This document shows positions 11,388 to 23,441 of a stretch of 64,000 nt of DNA, one piece after another. The position numbers and the translations under genes are program-made. The stretch's first letter is position 1. The number at the start of each line of letters is the position of its first letter. Below the pieces are notes generated by a model. The model ran no database searches, was not told the origin of the DNA, and saw only the letters and a program-made list of their open reading frames with translations. The DNA is from Symsagittifera roscoffensis (Eukaryota; Xenacoelomorpha; Acoela; Convolutidae): the NCBI RefSeq assembly GCF_963678635.1, contig NC_087063.1:66516471-66580470 (forward strand). Reading direction: 5' to 3'.

Positions 11388-11782
11388 TGATCTAAACTAC
11401 ATTTTATTATTGGATAAATTAGATATTTTACCACTGTAAAATATTTAATATTAACCAATCATAATCCATCCAACTAACAACCCACTTAATTTTAAATCCT
11501 GAATTTACTTGTAATTTCAGCACCAGAGAGATTTGAATTTAACTTACAAATTAGTTACCTCTCCAAGAGAACTTCAGCAGTCGAAATAAACCAGTATACT
11601 CTAGATCTATTGAGCCTAGCAGAGACTAGTTAAACACCCTGAGACTAGCAGATATAAGAGTAAGATTAGGATCGGTATTAGACTAAGAAGTTGCACGATT
11701 CTATCCGGCCGAAAAAAAGATAGCGTGACGAGCAGACAGTGTACCCTATCCGAAATTACTCTATGAGTTAACCTCAAGGACA
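11388..11782 (+). repeat. 5' LTR (395 bp) of the large gypsy element
   Basis: Starts tgatctaaac and ends aaggaca, and matches 37153-37547 with the same length and scattered substitutions. The TG...CA ends and the primer-binding site nine bases downstream define it. Confidence 0.93.
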
Positions 11783-11791
11783 AAACCCATC

Positions 11792-11806
11792 TGGTGCGAC
11801 CATAAG
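11792..11806 (+). other. Primer-binding site of the large gypsy element
   Basis: tggtgcgaccataag begins nine bases after the LTR end with TGG, the complement of a tRNA 3' CCA. The tRNA species cannot be assigned from memory with confidence. Confidence 0.65.
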
Positions 11807-13170
11807 TCTCGAATAAGACCTTAATAGCTTAAAATTAACCAAATATAGATTAGAAAATAGACAAAACATTTTCAAAATGTTACACGACAATAACTTAATT
11901 GAAATGTCTCAACGACTCAATGGATCAGAGCCGCTATTCCGCTCAATACGAGAACTACCCGGTATTGGAAGAAGACCTCGGAAAAGAGACGACATACGAC
12001 TACGTAGAAACTTACCATTTAGTTTCATGGTTTAACGGCAAAACCCAACACAAATTTTTATATTTAAAATCTTATTAGCAATGAATTTAGATTTTCATTT
12101 GCAAACATAAATCCTTTGAAGCAACCCTTCAATGAATATTTCAGGCGCTAAACAAATATACTAATGTACAATACCGTTTGATAAAAAGATCTCAAATCGT
12201 TCTCTCAACTTCTGCAGTATTATATAAAACATATTTGAAAAATATTTATTGAAAACAAAAACAAAAATTAGTAGCATGACAATAAACTGATAGTAAATAT
12301 AAATCATCCTGTTGTTCCAGCTTCATCGCCTAAACATAACAGCAATCGTAAGCTAACTAACATCATTAAAAATTAAAAACTTTTATCAAATAAATTTAAA
12401 CCATTTTAAACTTAATTTTATTAAATCTTCAACCAGATCATCAAGGCTTTCCTTGGATCTAAATGAATTTTCTAATTATACCTGAACCTTGTGGATCGAT
12501 TTACTATTCTCCAACCCTTGAACACAATCACTACCCCTAAGTAAGATTAAGTAAGTTAACACCTTAACTTAGACTAGTCACGAGAAAGTAAAAATCATTC
12601 TCCGGAATCGATATACTTTTCTCTCCAACCCTGAACAAAAAGACCCAGGTTAAGCTAAACAAAAAATCGTAAGAGCTAACAGTCTAGAAAAATAAAAATC
12701 ACTAATAACTTCTTATATCCCTCATCCTAAACCTTATGTCATTCAAAAACTTAGGAAATAAACAAACAATCGTTTTACACAATTGTGAAATAGACAATCA
12801 AAAATACGATCTTGTAATAACCCCACATACACAAACAATTGGATACATTCGAACAAAACGACAAACAATAAATAGAAAATTATATGCGAACAAAGACAAA
12901 TAACACGAAAAAGATTTTCAAAAAATAGAACTGCATTTTCCGAATCAGAAGCCAACAGTTTAGACGAACAAAAGAAAGGAATCAATAAATAAAAATTGCC
13001 CCATACATGATCAATTATATTTTTCCGATCCAGAAACAACTTCAAACTCATCAAAAAGAGGAAAAAGAAGAATAAAAAAGCACTATGAACACAAACCAGT
13101 AACCTATATAATTGGAATCAACCAATAAGACATGTTGATAATTATATATTAACAGTCATCAAACGAAAAT
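11807..13170 (+). other. Long leader between PBS and gag
   Basis: About 1.36 kb of A-rich sequence with no clear gene. Plus-strand sequence at 12755-12895 has a mostly open stretch rich in Thr, Ile and Lys, which may be a decayed beginning of gag or an upstream ORF. The minus-strand open frame at 12743-13054 is Phe/Leu-rich, as expected opposite A-rich coding DNA, and is not called. Confidence 0.5.
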
Positions 13171-14302
13171 ATGAGCCACGCTCAAAGTGACGAATGTCCA
13201 GATGAAGAAGCAGTTTTTCCCTTTCTTATAAATTCACTCAATGATAGAGGACAAACACGATTTTGTAAAAACTTACTCGTAAATTTGTTTGAACCAGGAA
13301 TCAGTCCATGGAAAGCAGAATGCCCGGATATAAAAATCAAAAGACAAATATAGAAAATTAATTGAAAGACATATGTAACCTAACACAACAATACGGAATC
13401 TACACCATAGAATTCAGCACACCACGAACAGCTCATGGTAAATATGTAATCCAAACAGACGATATTGATTTAGAATTTTCAAAAGTATTCATAGAATATA
13501 TCATAAGCATACAATATCGAAATTCGCAGAGAGCAAACTCTATATTCACTAACGAAGTTTTTGCAAAAATATATAGTTATATATCTATATTAGAAAAAAC
13601 AGAAGCTCAAAGCACATCACCAACCCAAACATTCAAACATACAAAAGTAAGAAACGAAATCACCGCATTTTCAACATTTTTAAATATAATCCGTGAAAAT
13701 TTCACGAATAATGATGTCTCAAAAAACACTAAACGTTATTTACAAAAAATCTCAGCATGGTTTATGATAGATTAATTTACCGACAATTTAGATTTAATTG
13801 CACAAGCAGGAAAAAATTTCAGACCCCAAAGTACCAATGACGACACTGTCATTGCAGAACAATCAGATTACGGTTGGGACCCTGAATGGTCTCATCCAGC
13901 ATTTATAAATATTCCAGCGAATATCTCAAGTCAAGCAATAAGCACAATATCTTTTCACAGAGATTATGTAAAAGTATTACCATTAACGATTGAAGCAACA
14001 TCATTAAATTATAATACATTTTTACCTGATACACGAAATAACAGCCTAAATTCAACAATCATACATAATGAAAATCTCAATGGAACTAGAAATCTTACAC
14101 GGCAAGTCATTCAAACACCATCAGACTTCATAAATCAAGAAATCGTCCAAACAACAGTAACAACTACACAACAAAGTATTTCACCAATACGCCCAAATCT
14201 CACAACACCAAAAAATACACATACATCACTAACACAAGTAACCTTACAATCGACCGTTAAACCTTCGGTTGCTCCAAAATATTCACATCTAAACTATCCG
14301 AC
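13171..14302 (+). pseudogene. gag: Gag N-terminal part, copy A (broken)
   Basis: Open stretches at 13171-13353 (60 codons from ATG, starting MSHAQSDE) and 13362-13775 are followed by a frame change and a further coding-like stretch to about 14290. The position between leader and capsid suggests a matrix-like N-terminal Gag segment. I see no known fold signature, so this is positional inference. The segment from 13234 to 14302 is repeated directly downstream. The preceding 63 bp, including the likely start codon, is present only once, so copy A holds the start. The frame breaks near 13350 and 13775 disable it. Confidence 0.6.
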
Positions 14303-15370
14303 TCACTCAATGATAGAGGACAAACATGATTTTGTAAAAACTTACTCGTAAATTTGTTTGAACCAGGAATCAGTCCATGGAAAGCAGAATGCCCGGATAT
14401 AAAAATCAAAAGACAAATATAGAAAATTAATTGAAAGACATATGTAACCTAACACAACAATACGGAATCTACACCATAGAATTCAGCACACCACGAACAG
14501 CTCATGGTAAATATGTAATCCAAACAGACGATATTGATTTAGAATTTTCAAAAGTATTCATAGAATATATCAAAAGCATACAAGATCAAAATTCGCAGAG
14601 AGCAAACTCCATATTCACTAACGAAGTGTTTGCAATAATATATAGTTATATATCTATATTAGAAAAAACAGAAGCTCAAAGCACATCACCAACCCAAACT
14701 TTCAAACATACAAAAGTAGGAAACAAAATCACCGCATTTTCAACATTTTTAAATATAATCCGTGAAAATTTCACAAATATTGATGTCTCAAAAAACACTA
14801 AACATGATTTTTTAAAAAATCTTAGCTTGGTTTATAATAGATTATTTTACCGACAATTTAGATTCAATTGCACAAGCAAGAGAAATTTTCAGAACCCAAA
14901 GTACCAATGACGACACTGTCCTTGCAGAACAATCAGATTACGTTCGGGAAACTGAATGGTCTCATCCAGCATTTATAAATATTCCAGCGAATATCTCAAG
15001 TCAAGCAATAAGCAACAATATCTTTTCACAGAGATTATGTAAAAGTATTACCATTAACGATTGAAGCAACATCATTAAATTATAATACATTTTTACCTGA
15101 TACACGAAATAACAGCCTAAATTCAACAATCATACAAAATGAAAATCTCAATGGAACTAGAAATCTTACACAGCAAGTCATTCAAACACCATCAGACTTC
15201 ATAAATCAAGAAATCGTCCAAACAATAGTAACAACTACACAACAAATTATTTCACCAATACGCCCAAATCTCACAACACCAAAAATACAAATACACCACT
15301 AACACAAGTAACCTTACAATCGACCGTTAAACCTTAGGTTGCTCCAAAATATTCCCATCTAACTATCAGA
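13234..15370 (+). repeat. 1,069-bp direct tandem duplication within gag
   Basis: Copies 13234-14302 and 14303-about 15370. They share the entry sequence tcactcaatgatagaggac and the exit sequence around ccaaaatattc-catct. Scattered substitutions and single-base indels separate them, so the duplication is not brand new. Confidence 0.92.
14303..15370 (+). pseudogene. gag: Gag N-terminal part, copy B (broken tandem duplicate)
   Basis: Repeats 13234-14302 at an offset of 1,069 bp, starting at tcactcaatgatag. The longest open stretch is 14431-14910 (about 159 codons), longer than in copy A because private indels differ. Copy B carries its own substitutions. It runs on into the Asn/Gln-rich linker, so in the original gene this copy's 3' boundary is the native one. 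Cellular role as for copy A: presumed matrix-like Gag segment. Confidence 0.6.
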
Positions 15371-15381
15371 CATATAGACCA

Positions 15382-15927
15382 ATGACAAAACCGTCAAAAA
15401 CACGAAAAACCTTCACAATAAACACTTTTGCAGAACACAATTATATTTATGTACATCAATCAAAAACAAATCAACCCCCCCGAAAAAATGCACAAAATTC
15501 AAACCACGTATGTTCTCAATATTGGAATCTTCCAAATACATCGACCAATTCAGCAAACTTTCCAGATAACCCACACCTTTCACAGGATTATAGTGAAAAT
15601 TACTCATTTTTTCAACATAATAAGAATAAACAACAAACACCTTATAACACAAATTACTTATCATCATCTGATGATGATTACTATCAACCAAATATTTTTG
15701 CACCATACACTAAAGAATATCGCACACAGAGAGCGCGACAATCTCAACCATCCCAAAATATGAAAATGTACCAACAAAATTCAACGGATATGCAGAATCA
15801 ACAACCAATGCATATACAAAACCCATTTAACGCACAATCTTTTAAACCTATACAACCACAAAACCGAATCTCAATGCATTCTTACCAACCGACTCAAATG
15901 CAAAATGAAATACCGCTTCCATATTAA
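15382..15927 (+). CDS. gag: Gag Asn/Gln/Pro-rich linker (181 codons open)
   Basis: The frame opens at MTKPSKTRKTF and is dominated by Asn, Gln, Pro, Thr and Ser, with repeated Met/Gln-rich words such as MQNQQPMHIQNP near its end. Low-complexity linkers between matrix-like and capsid parts are common in Gag proteins. It ends at a TAA just before the capsid frame starts at 15967, so an interruption separates them now. No catalytic motif is expected. It is probably one segment of a long Gag polyprotein acting in particle assembly in the cytoplasm. Confidence 0.55.
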   Translation: MTKPSKTRKTFTINTFAEHNYIYVHQSKTNQPPRKNAQNSNHVCSQYWNLPNTSTNSANFPDNPHLSQDYSENYSFFQHNKNKQQTPYNTNYLSSSDDDYYQPNIFAPYTKEYRTQRARQSQPSQNMKMYQQNSTDMQNQQPMHIQNPFNAQSFKPIQPQNRISMHSYQPTQMQNEIPLPY

Positions 15928-15966
15928 GAAATAACAAAAAAAAACCAACTTTCAAACTTCTCACAA

Positions 15967-17544
15967 ATGCCAAATGACATAGAATTACTAGAGATGACTA
16001 TGAATCCATACCTCATGTGTGGATCGTCAATAACATCAAATAAACCATTAAAGGTAATCACAGGAACAGACCCTGAAAATTCTGTAGAAGATTTTTTAAA
16101 TGCAGTAACAGCAAATTCAATTTTAAATATAGGACCCGAACCAATTAAAACACCACTCCATCAAAATTGGATACATAGACGCACAGCGTTAAAACAAACA
16201 ACACTAGATGGCGCAGCCCAACAAAGGTTTTCAGTACTACCCATGGAAATCAAATCAGATTGGAAAATATTCACACAAGAATTTTCAAAAATGTTTGATT
16301 CTGAAAGAAACAAACCACATCAAAGAGTTTTATGCAGCGAAATACGCAGATTACCAAATGAAACAATTAAACAATTAGCAGTTCGAATCGAAACACTAGT
16401 TGGAAAAGCATATTCACTCAATACACATGATCACAAAAACACAAAAACGGCACAAATTTTAATGATGACCTTAACACCTCAATTAAGGAAAGTAGCTATA
16501 AAAAAGAGGGCATCTCATCCTTCCTCAATTCGAGAACCAGATTTGGATTTTAGAAAATTAGTAGAGTAACTAGATCAAACAGAAATCACAATGAAACTCG
16601 AAGAAACAGAAAATCTAAAACTACAATATGTTAATCGGATTGAATTAAATACTACACATATAAATAACATACAAGAATCAGACACAGACCTGATTGAAAA
16701 AATTACTGAAATACTAAACATCTACGAACGGAACCCAAACTTTAAAGGCAAACCATCTTTCAAAAAATGGTGTAATTATTACCGACGATACGGACACAGT
16801 ATTGCCGAATGTAGACAAAAACAACAAGGCAATCAGAATAAACCTCAAAAGCACAAAGAACCAAATAAGTTATTCTATCAATATATGAAAAAAGATCAAA
16901 ACCTACCAAATAAAAATATATATAGTAATAATAATTCAGGAAAACCACTTCCAAGTAACACAAATTATTCAAGAAATCAATCACCATATAACTTCAATTA
17001 TAGAGGTAGATCGCCCGAACGAAGAAATTCACGAAATTTCTCAAAAAATAGATATAGCCGATCGAATAGCCAAAATAACCAAAATAACTATTCCCGATCG
17101 AATTCAAACACAACAGAATTTAATTCTGCATCAAGTTCCCATTCAAACCCAAGGAATAGACACTATTCCAACAATAGATTACGAAATTCATCATATAACA
17201 GAAATAGAAACTATTCAAACAATAGGAATAGAAGTTATCCAACAATCGAAATCAAAATTATCCAAACAACAGATCAAGGAATATTTCATATAATAGATCG
17301 AATTATCACAGATCAAATGATAACTATCAAAACAGATCACAAAATAATTCACAAAATCGAAAATCAAGTTACAATAATAGATACAGAAATTATTCCCAGT
17401 CACCACATAGGAATAATATCCGTTACCCCGATTCTAAACATCGATACAGAAATAACACACCAAAGCATCAAAGACATATCAATCAAGTGCAAACAAATGA
17501 AGAAACCACTTCAGACCCCCAGGTATTGGAGACACAGGAAGTAA
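15967..17544 (+). pseudogene. gag: Gag capsid and nucleocapsid (one internal stop, late frameshift)
   Basis: Codons 15967-16569 look like a Ty3/gypsy capsid: a helical region with WKIFTQEFSKMF, a conserved Arg-rich helix and a leucine-rich end. A single TAA at 16567-16569 (possibly from CAA) separates it in frame from 16570-17544. That second part contains a zinc knuckle in which the second Cys is Tyr: Cys 16771, Tyr 16780, His 16795, Cys 16810. An Arg/Ser/Asn/Tyr-rich basic tail of well over 100 residues follows. Near 17237 the reading frame of this composition shifts, and the continuing RS/N-rich sequence runs in another frame to about 17540. The role would be packaging element RNA into particles. 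Confidence 0.8.
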
Positions 17545-17879
17545 CGAATTACAATTAAACCACATTAATTGTGAATCAACAGATACTGAAAGTGATACAG
17601 ATAATACCATCTCGCTAAATACGATAACAGTCGAAAACGACTATGAACCTATCGTATATGAAGAATCTGTTACTTCACATATATACGGAATTCATTTGGA
17701 ACTTCTTCATAATTATTACATTGGACCCATTAATAATAATACACAAACTACACAAGAACAAACGAAACTAACACGGTAATTAAACCTGATAAAATAGACA
17801 AAACACAATACTCAAACACAAGACATATTTATCAAAATAAACAAAAAAAAACATCCAAGAGAAAAAATTTGGACAGTTC

Positions 17880-18307
17880 TATTTCTCTTAGAGAGTTCAA
17901 GAAGCAAAGAATTTCAACCAACAGATCTTGAAATTGATTTTTAAATTGACTCAGGAGCAGAATCAAATATAATTAATATTCCGACATGGAATTAAATTAA
18001 AACATTGCATCCAATATTAACACCTCTCGAAACATCAAATAAATTAGAAACAGCAAAAGGATCAACATTAGTAAATTATGGAAAAATCCAACTATTCCTT
18101 GTTCCCACAAAAACAATGGAACAAAACAAGATTTTGAACAAGCTATTTAAACAAATATTTCATATTACTGATATTAAACACAACATTATTGGCATACCAC
18201 TTAAAACTAAAAATATACCAACAATCAACGTCCTAAATAGTAAGATCCATATCAAAGATAAATATACGAAAACAAAAATACAGCCTTATCATTCTTCCAA
18301 AGATTAA
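17880..18307 (+). pseudogene. pol: Retroelement aspartic protease (stops in domain)
   Basis: The catalytic signature Asp-Ser-Gly-Ala (codons from 17948, IDSGAESNII) lies just after an in-frame TAA at 17942. A second TAA follows about 12 codons later, and the frame is then open from 18005 to 18307. Retroviral-type proteases mature Gag and Pol within the particle. Position after Gag and before reverse transcriptase fits. The flanking stops make it non-functional. Confidence 0.72.
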
Positions 18308-19563
18308 ACAAACAACAACCATTTTTCTCAAAATTTTATCCTATTTATAATCAAGAACGAAAACACCTGAAAACACTATCAGGAAATATATATAATTTCT
18401 CAAAAAAAACAAGCTCATCATTATAACAAAAATCCGAATAAACAACAACTTTTCATGTCAGATTTTGAATTTAAAACCATTCACAAATTTCTCAAAATTA
18501 CAATCTCATCCATAAAATACTTAAAAATTACGAATTCCGATATTATTTCATTACACGTGTATAACAAAACACCATATCAAATAACATTACCCCTAGGATT
18601 TTTAGGATACTGTGAATAAAATGCTACAATTTCACCTATAAATGAAGGAGCCCACCGAGTTAATAACATATTACAATTATTAGATATTTGCCAATCAACA
18701 ATTCTTGACGAAGAATTATCCATAAAAAATATAATAAGTAATGAAAAAAGAAACACAGATGATTTCACAAAAACAACATATTTTAAATCGACATTCAATA
18801 TAACAAATTACACAAAAGAACAACAAAAGTTTTTAACAATGTTTAGTTTTCAACACTCACAAATAACACAAGTTGAATTTGACAAATTAGCTAAACAACC
18901 GTTAAAATATTCAACAGTCTACGCAACATCAAAATTTGACGCTGGAAAAATTAGTTTATCGCTACACCTTCTATTAAAACCTGACGCAGTTTTCAAAAAA
19001 CAAAGAGCAAGTAAAAGTACCGATTCACTTACACGATAAGATAAATAGATTACTTAATATTTTAGAGCAAAACGAAATTATATCACCAGTAAAAAAAGAA
19101 GAACAACCAAAAGGTAATACGTTCATCAACCCTGTTATATTTCTAGCAAAAGGTGAATCGCTAAAAATAGTTTTAGACGCTAGATATCTCAATTCACTAA
19201 TTGAGGAATCAAAATGCAATTGGCCTTTTGAACCGATACAAGTTATCTTAGCAAAGATAAATGGTAAATACTTCACAACCGCAGATATGAATAGCGCTTA
19301 TAATCAAATGCCACTAGATGAACAATCACGACGCTTAATACAATTTGTTATTGGAAATCAACAATATGAATAATCGATTATTCTATGGAATATCCATAAG
19401 ACCAGCAGCTTTTTCAACTTTCATGAGTAAAATTTTTAGACTACTAATACTCAAGAAAAATGCAATCACATATTTAGATGATGTTTTCATGCAATCACAA
19501 ACTAAAGAAGAAATGTTTCAGTTTTGGAACAATATCATAAAATACTTCAGAACAAAAATCTGA
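18308..19563 (+). pseudogene. pol: Reverse transcriptase (multiple frameshifts; YLDD intact)
   Basis: Pieces of a Ty3/gypsy reverse transcriptase lie in successive frames. 18839-19039 ends in the N-terminal region. 19020-19373 includes the fingers and palm (LKIVLDARYLN and TTADMNSAYNQMPL, the motif A region). 19345-19563 carries the catalytic YLDD at 19471-19482. At least two frame changes, near 19025 and 19370, split it. The region 18308-18838 probably encoded the protease-RT connection. The enzyme would copy element RNA into cDNA inside the particle. Confidence 0.85.
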
Positions 19564-20660
19564 AAGCAGCCCACATTTTTAAATCACATTTCTTTTTAAC
19601 ACTCGTTAAATTTTTAGGACATAATATTGAACGAAATACTATCACACCATTAAAATCACGGATTGATGCAATCCAAAAACTTCAACCACCTACAAATAAA
19701 AAGGAAATCCAAGAATTCATTGGAATGTTGAATTTTTTAAGTAAATATGTTTTTAAAAAGCAGTTATATTTAAGACCTTTCTATATTATCCTCAGACAAC
19801 AAAATAATTTTGAATGGACCACTGAATATCAAGCTCGATTTGAAGAAATTAAAAAATTTTTGACAGAACAAATTTCAAACACAATTCCAGATTCAAACCA
19901 ACCATTTTATGCAATGTGCGATGTTTCAAATTTTGGCATCGGCGCAGCATTACTACAATCACATAGTGGAACAAATAAAATGAATCTCATATCAGCAAAT
20001 TCAAGATTATTCACACAAGCCGAGCTACGACTCTCAACTCTAATGAGAGAAGGTACAGCTATAATTTATACACTTACAGAATACGAATTTCTGATATTTG
20101 GATCAAAACACCCAACAGTTCTATTCACAGATCATAAACCAATTATATTTATCTTCACACAAAAATCAAATCCTAATCATAGAGTTTATAGATTTCAACT
20201 AATTTTAATGAAATTCCCAAGCTTACATTTAGTTTGGACAGCAGGAAAAAAACCTTGCATTACCAGATACATTAAGTAGAAATACGCCACCTGAACTACT
20301 TACACGAAAAACTACAGTTGAAATACCAAAAAATATTAAATTCTATCTCGCAAAAGATGAAACATCACCCCGATTAGGATGCAAATATGCAGTAAAAACT
20401 GACGTTGATGAATCCCAAATAAATAATCTTCAACATTTTCCACTGAATTTAGATTGACAAAATAATCACTATGAAGTTGATTTATTAGGCACATCTACTT
20501 TTAAACCAATTCCATACGCACAATGGATAAAAAATAATACTCAACAAAAGAAAATAAAACAACAATCGAATAATAAAAACTTTTTTCCATTAATTGAAAA
20601 AGAAACTTTGACCGATAAAATAAAATTATCACGACCACAAACAAATGATTCAAAATAAAC
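19524..20660 (+). pseudogene. pol: RT thumb/connection and RNase H, first copy
   Basis: The open frame 19524-20279 (251 codons) contains the RT thumb with LQPPTNKKEIQEFIGML and the Ty3-type RNase H. The RNase H has an Asp at 19920-19922 (CDVSNFGIGAAL), a Glu-containing helix (LSTLMREGTAI) and a second Asp at 20130-20132 (FTDHKP). A frameshift near 20250 precedes the end, which continues in another frame with PDTLSRN. Further stops, at a TGA near 20457 and a TAA near 20657, interrupt the tether to integrase. The large tandem duplication starts at 19853, between thumb and RNase H. RNase H removes the RNA strand during reverse transcription. Confidence 0.85.
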
Positions 20661-20759
20661 AATAAATCAAGTTTTTGACCTCCATGATCCACTTGACACA
20701 ATTCCCCTATCGAAACTAGAAATTGACAGTATTTTTCTCCCCCCAACAGAAAAAAATAC

Positions 20760-22353
20760 ACTTGAACTTTTAAAACAATATCAAAATCTCGACCCAGAAC
20801 TTAGACAACTAAAATCATGGCACAAATATAAAACTAAGCCAGTAAATCTGATACCAAAGTCTTAGGAAACAAAACACCCCTCCGATATTTCCGAAAATTT
20901 AATAGCACAACAATCAATGAAAAAACAGATCTTTTAGAATATCAATTAAAAGATTCTAAAGTTCCCTGTCTTCCTTTAAGTATGATACTAATAGCATTTA
21001 AAATCTCCCATACACAAAATACAAAAGGACACTCCGGATCAGAAAAAACATATTCAAATTTTACACAAAATTTTTACTTTCCAAACGCCCCAATTTGGAT
21101 AAAAGTATTATGCAACGATTGTATAATATGTCAATTGAACAAACCTTATCCGAATCAAAAACAAATGGCACAAAAACAAGATTTTAAAGAACGAAGTTTT
21201 TTCTTCAACCATCGCATTTCATTCGACACCAAAAGAACCAATTTCAACATCCTCTGAACGAATTTCCTATATTATGGTCATTGTTGATGCATTCACACAT
21301 TATGTAGCACTCAACCCAGTAGCACATTGTAATGCTTACTATGCTTACACAACACTTCACGAACATTGGATAGCTAAATTCGGATTACCCGAAATCTTAG
21401 TTACAGACAACGGTACAGAATTCATAAATAATGAAATCATCACACTATGCCACTTATATAATATCAAACATAAACCACGTACATCTCATGCACCTTGGAC
21501 AAACAGTTTAGTTGAAGGTATGAACCGTTCATTACAAGAATATCTCAGATGTATCATAAATGGAGACGATACACGATACACAGTATGGTCAGCAGATGAA
21601 AAATTATTTCCCTTATCAAATAATTCACAAATCACGACCACTTTAGGAATGTCATCATATGAAATGGTTTTTAATCAAAAGCCACGAAATCAATTATGTT
21701 TACAGCAAATGCCCATAAAAATGCACAAGGTTATTGCCAAACAAATAAAGATTCAATTTATAGAACCTACTTTTACACACACATGATGAAGATCAATATC
21801 ATCATCCACAAATTCTTAAATTAGCGTCCGGTGCACATACCAAATGGATTTTAAATAGAGATAAAAAACACAATGAAATTTACCAAAAAGTACCAAAAAA
21901 TTCTTACAAAAGCAAAACATTAACAGCCAAATTAATTCACGCTTCATGCCAGCCACAGATTTAAAAAATGGAACATCTGTCTTAATACCTAATTTCAATA
22001 CACAAAAAGGAATCTCTAAAAAAATACAACCACTTCGAAAAGGACCATACCAAATAATTGCCAAACCCACTGACCTATCGTATAAACTCACAGATTCAAT
22101 CAAAAAAGAAATTGTTCAACATCTTAACAATCTATTACCCTATTACCCGAAAGAATACACATTACGCGAATTAACTCAATTATATTCTTTTAAAGGTTTA
22201 AAAGTTATTCAAAACCATACACATACAGAACAAGAAACAAATATACAGGACAACGTTCACCATAAACAAAATCAAAACAAAACACAACTCAAAATAATAC
22301 AAAAACGCCAGACCCAAAAATACCTCAAAAGGAAAGAAACAGGAAAACGATAG
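20760..22353 (+). pseudogene. pol: Integrase, first copy (frameshifts; DDE residues present)
   Basis: 20982-21257 holds the N-terminal zinc-binding part (HTQNTKGHSG... then CNDCIIC). The catalytic core spans a one-base frameshift: first Asp at 21225-21227 in one frame, then Asp 21406-21408 (VTDNGTEF) and Glu 21514-21516 (LVEGMNR) in the frame open at 21274-21786, with exact DX35E spacing. After another frame change, 21946-22353 carries the C-terminal domain with the GPY/F motif (RKGPYQII) and a basic tail. Integrase inserts element cDNA into chromosomes. The same stops and frameshifts occur in the second copy, so they predate the 6.6-kb duplication. Confidence 0.88.
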
Positions 22354-23268
22354 AAAAAATTTTACCACAAGTAGAAAATTCAGAACACAGAGAATCATCA
22401 CGACTTAGAAATCAACCACGTAAAAATTACAAAACATTCATCTCACAATCTAAAATAATTTAAAAAGTTGAATTTCAAAAACAACTTTGATTTTTAAACT
22501 AATAATTTGTACACCCCTAAATCATTTTGAACTTTCATATTTTCAAGATAACATGCTGAAACATACGCAACAATTCTAGCTCAAATTCAGCCAATAGGAT
22601 TCACTCAAATTCGTCACCTTCTATATCTCTAACAGAAACCTACTAGCCGACAAATATTAAACTCCAGGCATATCTATAACTATAACTTTACAACCTCCAG
22701 GTCAAAAATAAGCAACTCGCTAAATCTTGACAACTAAAATAAATACCACCATAATATTACAACCCTCCCCTATCTTATAACGCAAAGATCAACAATATTT
22801 TCACAACTCAGACCTCAAAAACCCTCCAACCAAGAATGGCAAGTTAGCCTAACGTAAAAGAGGACCATAATCATTTGGCCTAAAGTGCAAATATTTCAAA
22901 AATAGCCCAGATTACACAACAAATAAAAACAAAGCAAAGAAGACCTCCCGGACACCATAAAATTAGCCTCCAACAGTTTTTCACAAAACTCAACCCACTT
23001 GTCAAAAAAGCAATAAATAATCCGACCACACTTGAATTTCGCCCTACAAAAAAAAATATTCGATGAACGAATCATTTCTTAAATTCTTTTCTCTCTAACA
23101 GTCGATACCTTAAAAAATATAATCTTAAATCTTTTCATAAAATTTTTCATTATGTTTCAACTTTTTGCAATATTTTTTTAAATTTTCTACTACCTATTTG
23201 AAATATATCTCCAACTTTCCCAAATCATTGACCACATTCACAGGTACGATAACTCAAAGTCTATTTAA
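22354..23268 (+). other. Spacer between integrase and the membrane ORF, first copy
   Basis: About 0.9 kb without a convincing frame. A candidate splice acceptor-like pyrimidine tract and tccaggt words occur, so it may hold RNA-processing signals for a subgenomic env mRNA; that is inference. The matching copy at 28956-29870 is nearly identical. Confidence 0.5.
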
Positions 23269-23439
23269 ATGATACGAACAATTTTTAGTAGAACAGTTAT
23301 TTTGTGGCTATTCGTAATTTTCATAACATTTTTATCATTCCTAATAATGACAATGTGCAAATGTAAAAAAAAATTAAATAGTCACATTCGCCTTAGCAAC
23401 AATCATTTTATATCTTTTCATCGAATAATGTTACAATAA
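23269..23439 (+). CDS. 56-residue single-pass membrane protein, first copy
   Basis: The ATG at 23269 opens a frame of 56 codons ending TAA 23437-23439. After a short basic start (MIRTIFSRT) there is one continuous hydrophobic span of about 20 residues. A cysteine/lysine cluster (CKCKKK) follows, then a polar Ser/Asn/His tail. The layout fits a small type I or III membrane protein anchored by a basic-Cys stop-transfer. The copy at 29871 keeps the full frame, although neighbouring pol and env genes have decayed. The next ORF starts two bases after its stop. I do not recognise the family. Viroporin-like or assembly roles are possible, but nothing shows function. Confidence 0.55.
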   Translation: MIRTIFSRTVILWLFVIFITFLSFLIMTMCKCKKKLNSHIRLSNNHFISFHRIMLQ

Positions 23440-23441
23440 AC

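Noticed and set aside
12743-13054. Hydrophobic minus-strand frame of about 103 codons before gag
   Set aside because: Composition is the shadow of A-rich plus-strand sequence. No start context or homologous motif.
21816-22103. Minus-strand open frame found in both duplicate copies (also 28418-28705)
   Set aside because: It is opposite the integrase C-terminal region. Its presence twice only reflects the tandem duplication.
22198-22401. Leu/Phe-rich minus-strand frame resembling a membrane protein (also 28800-29003)
   Set aside because: Opposite A-rich coding DNA every frame looks hydrophobic. No independent evidence.
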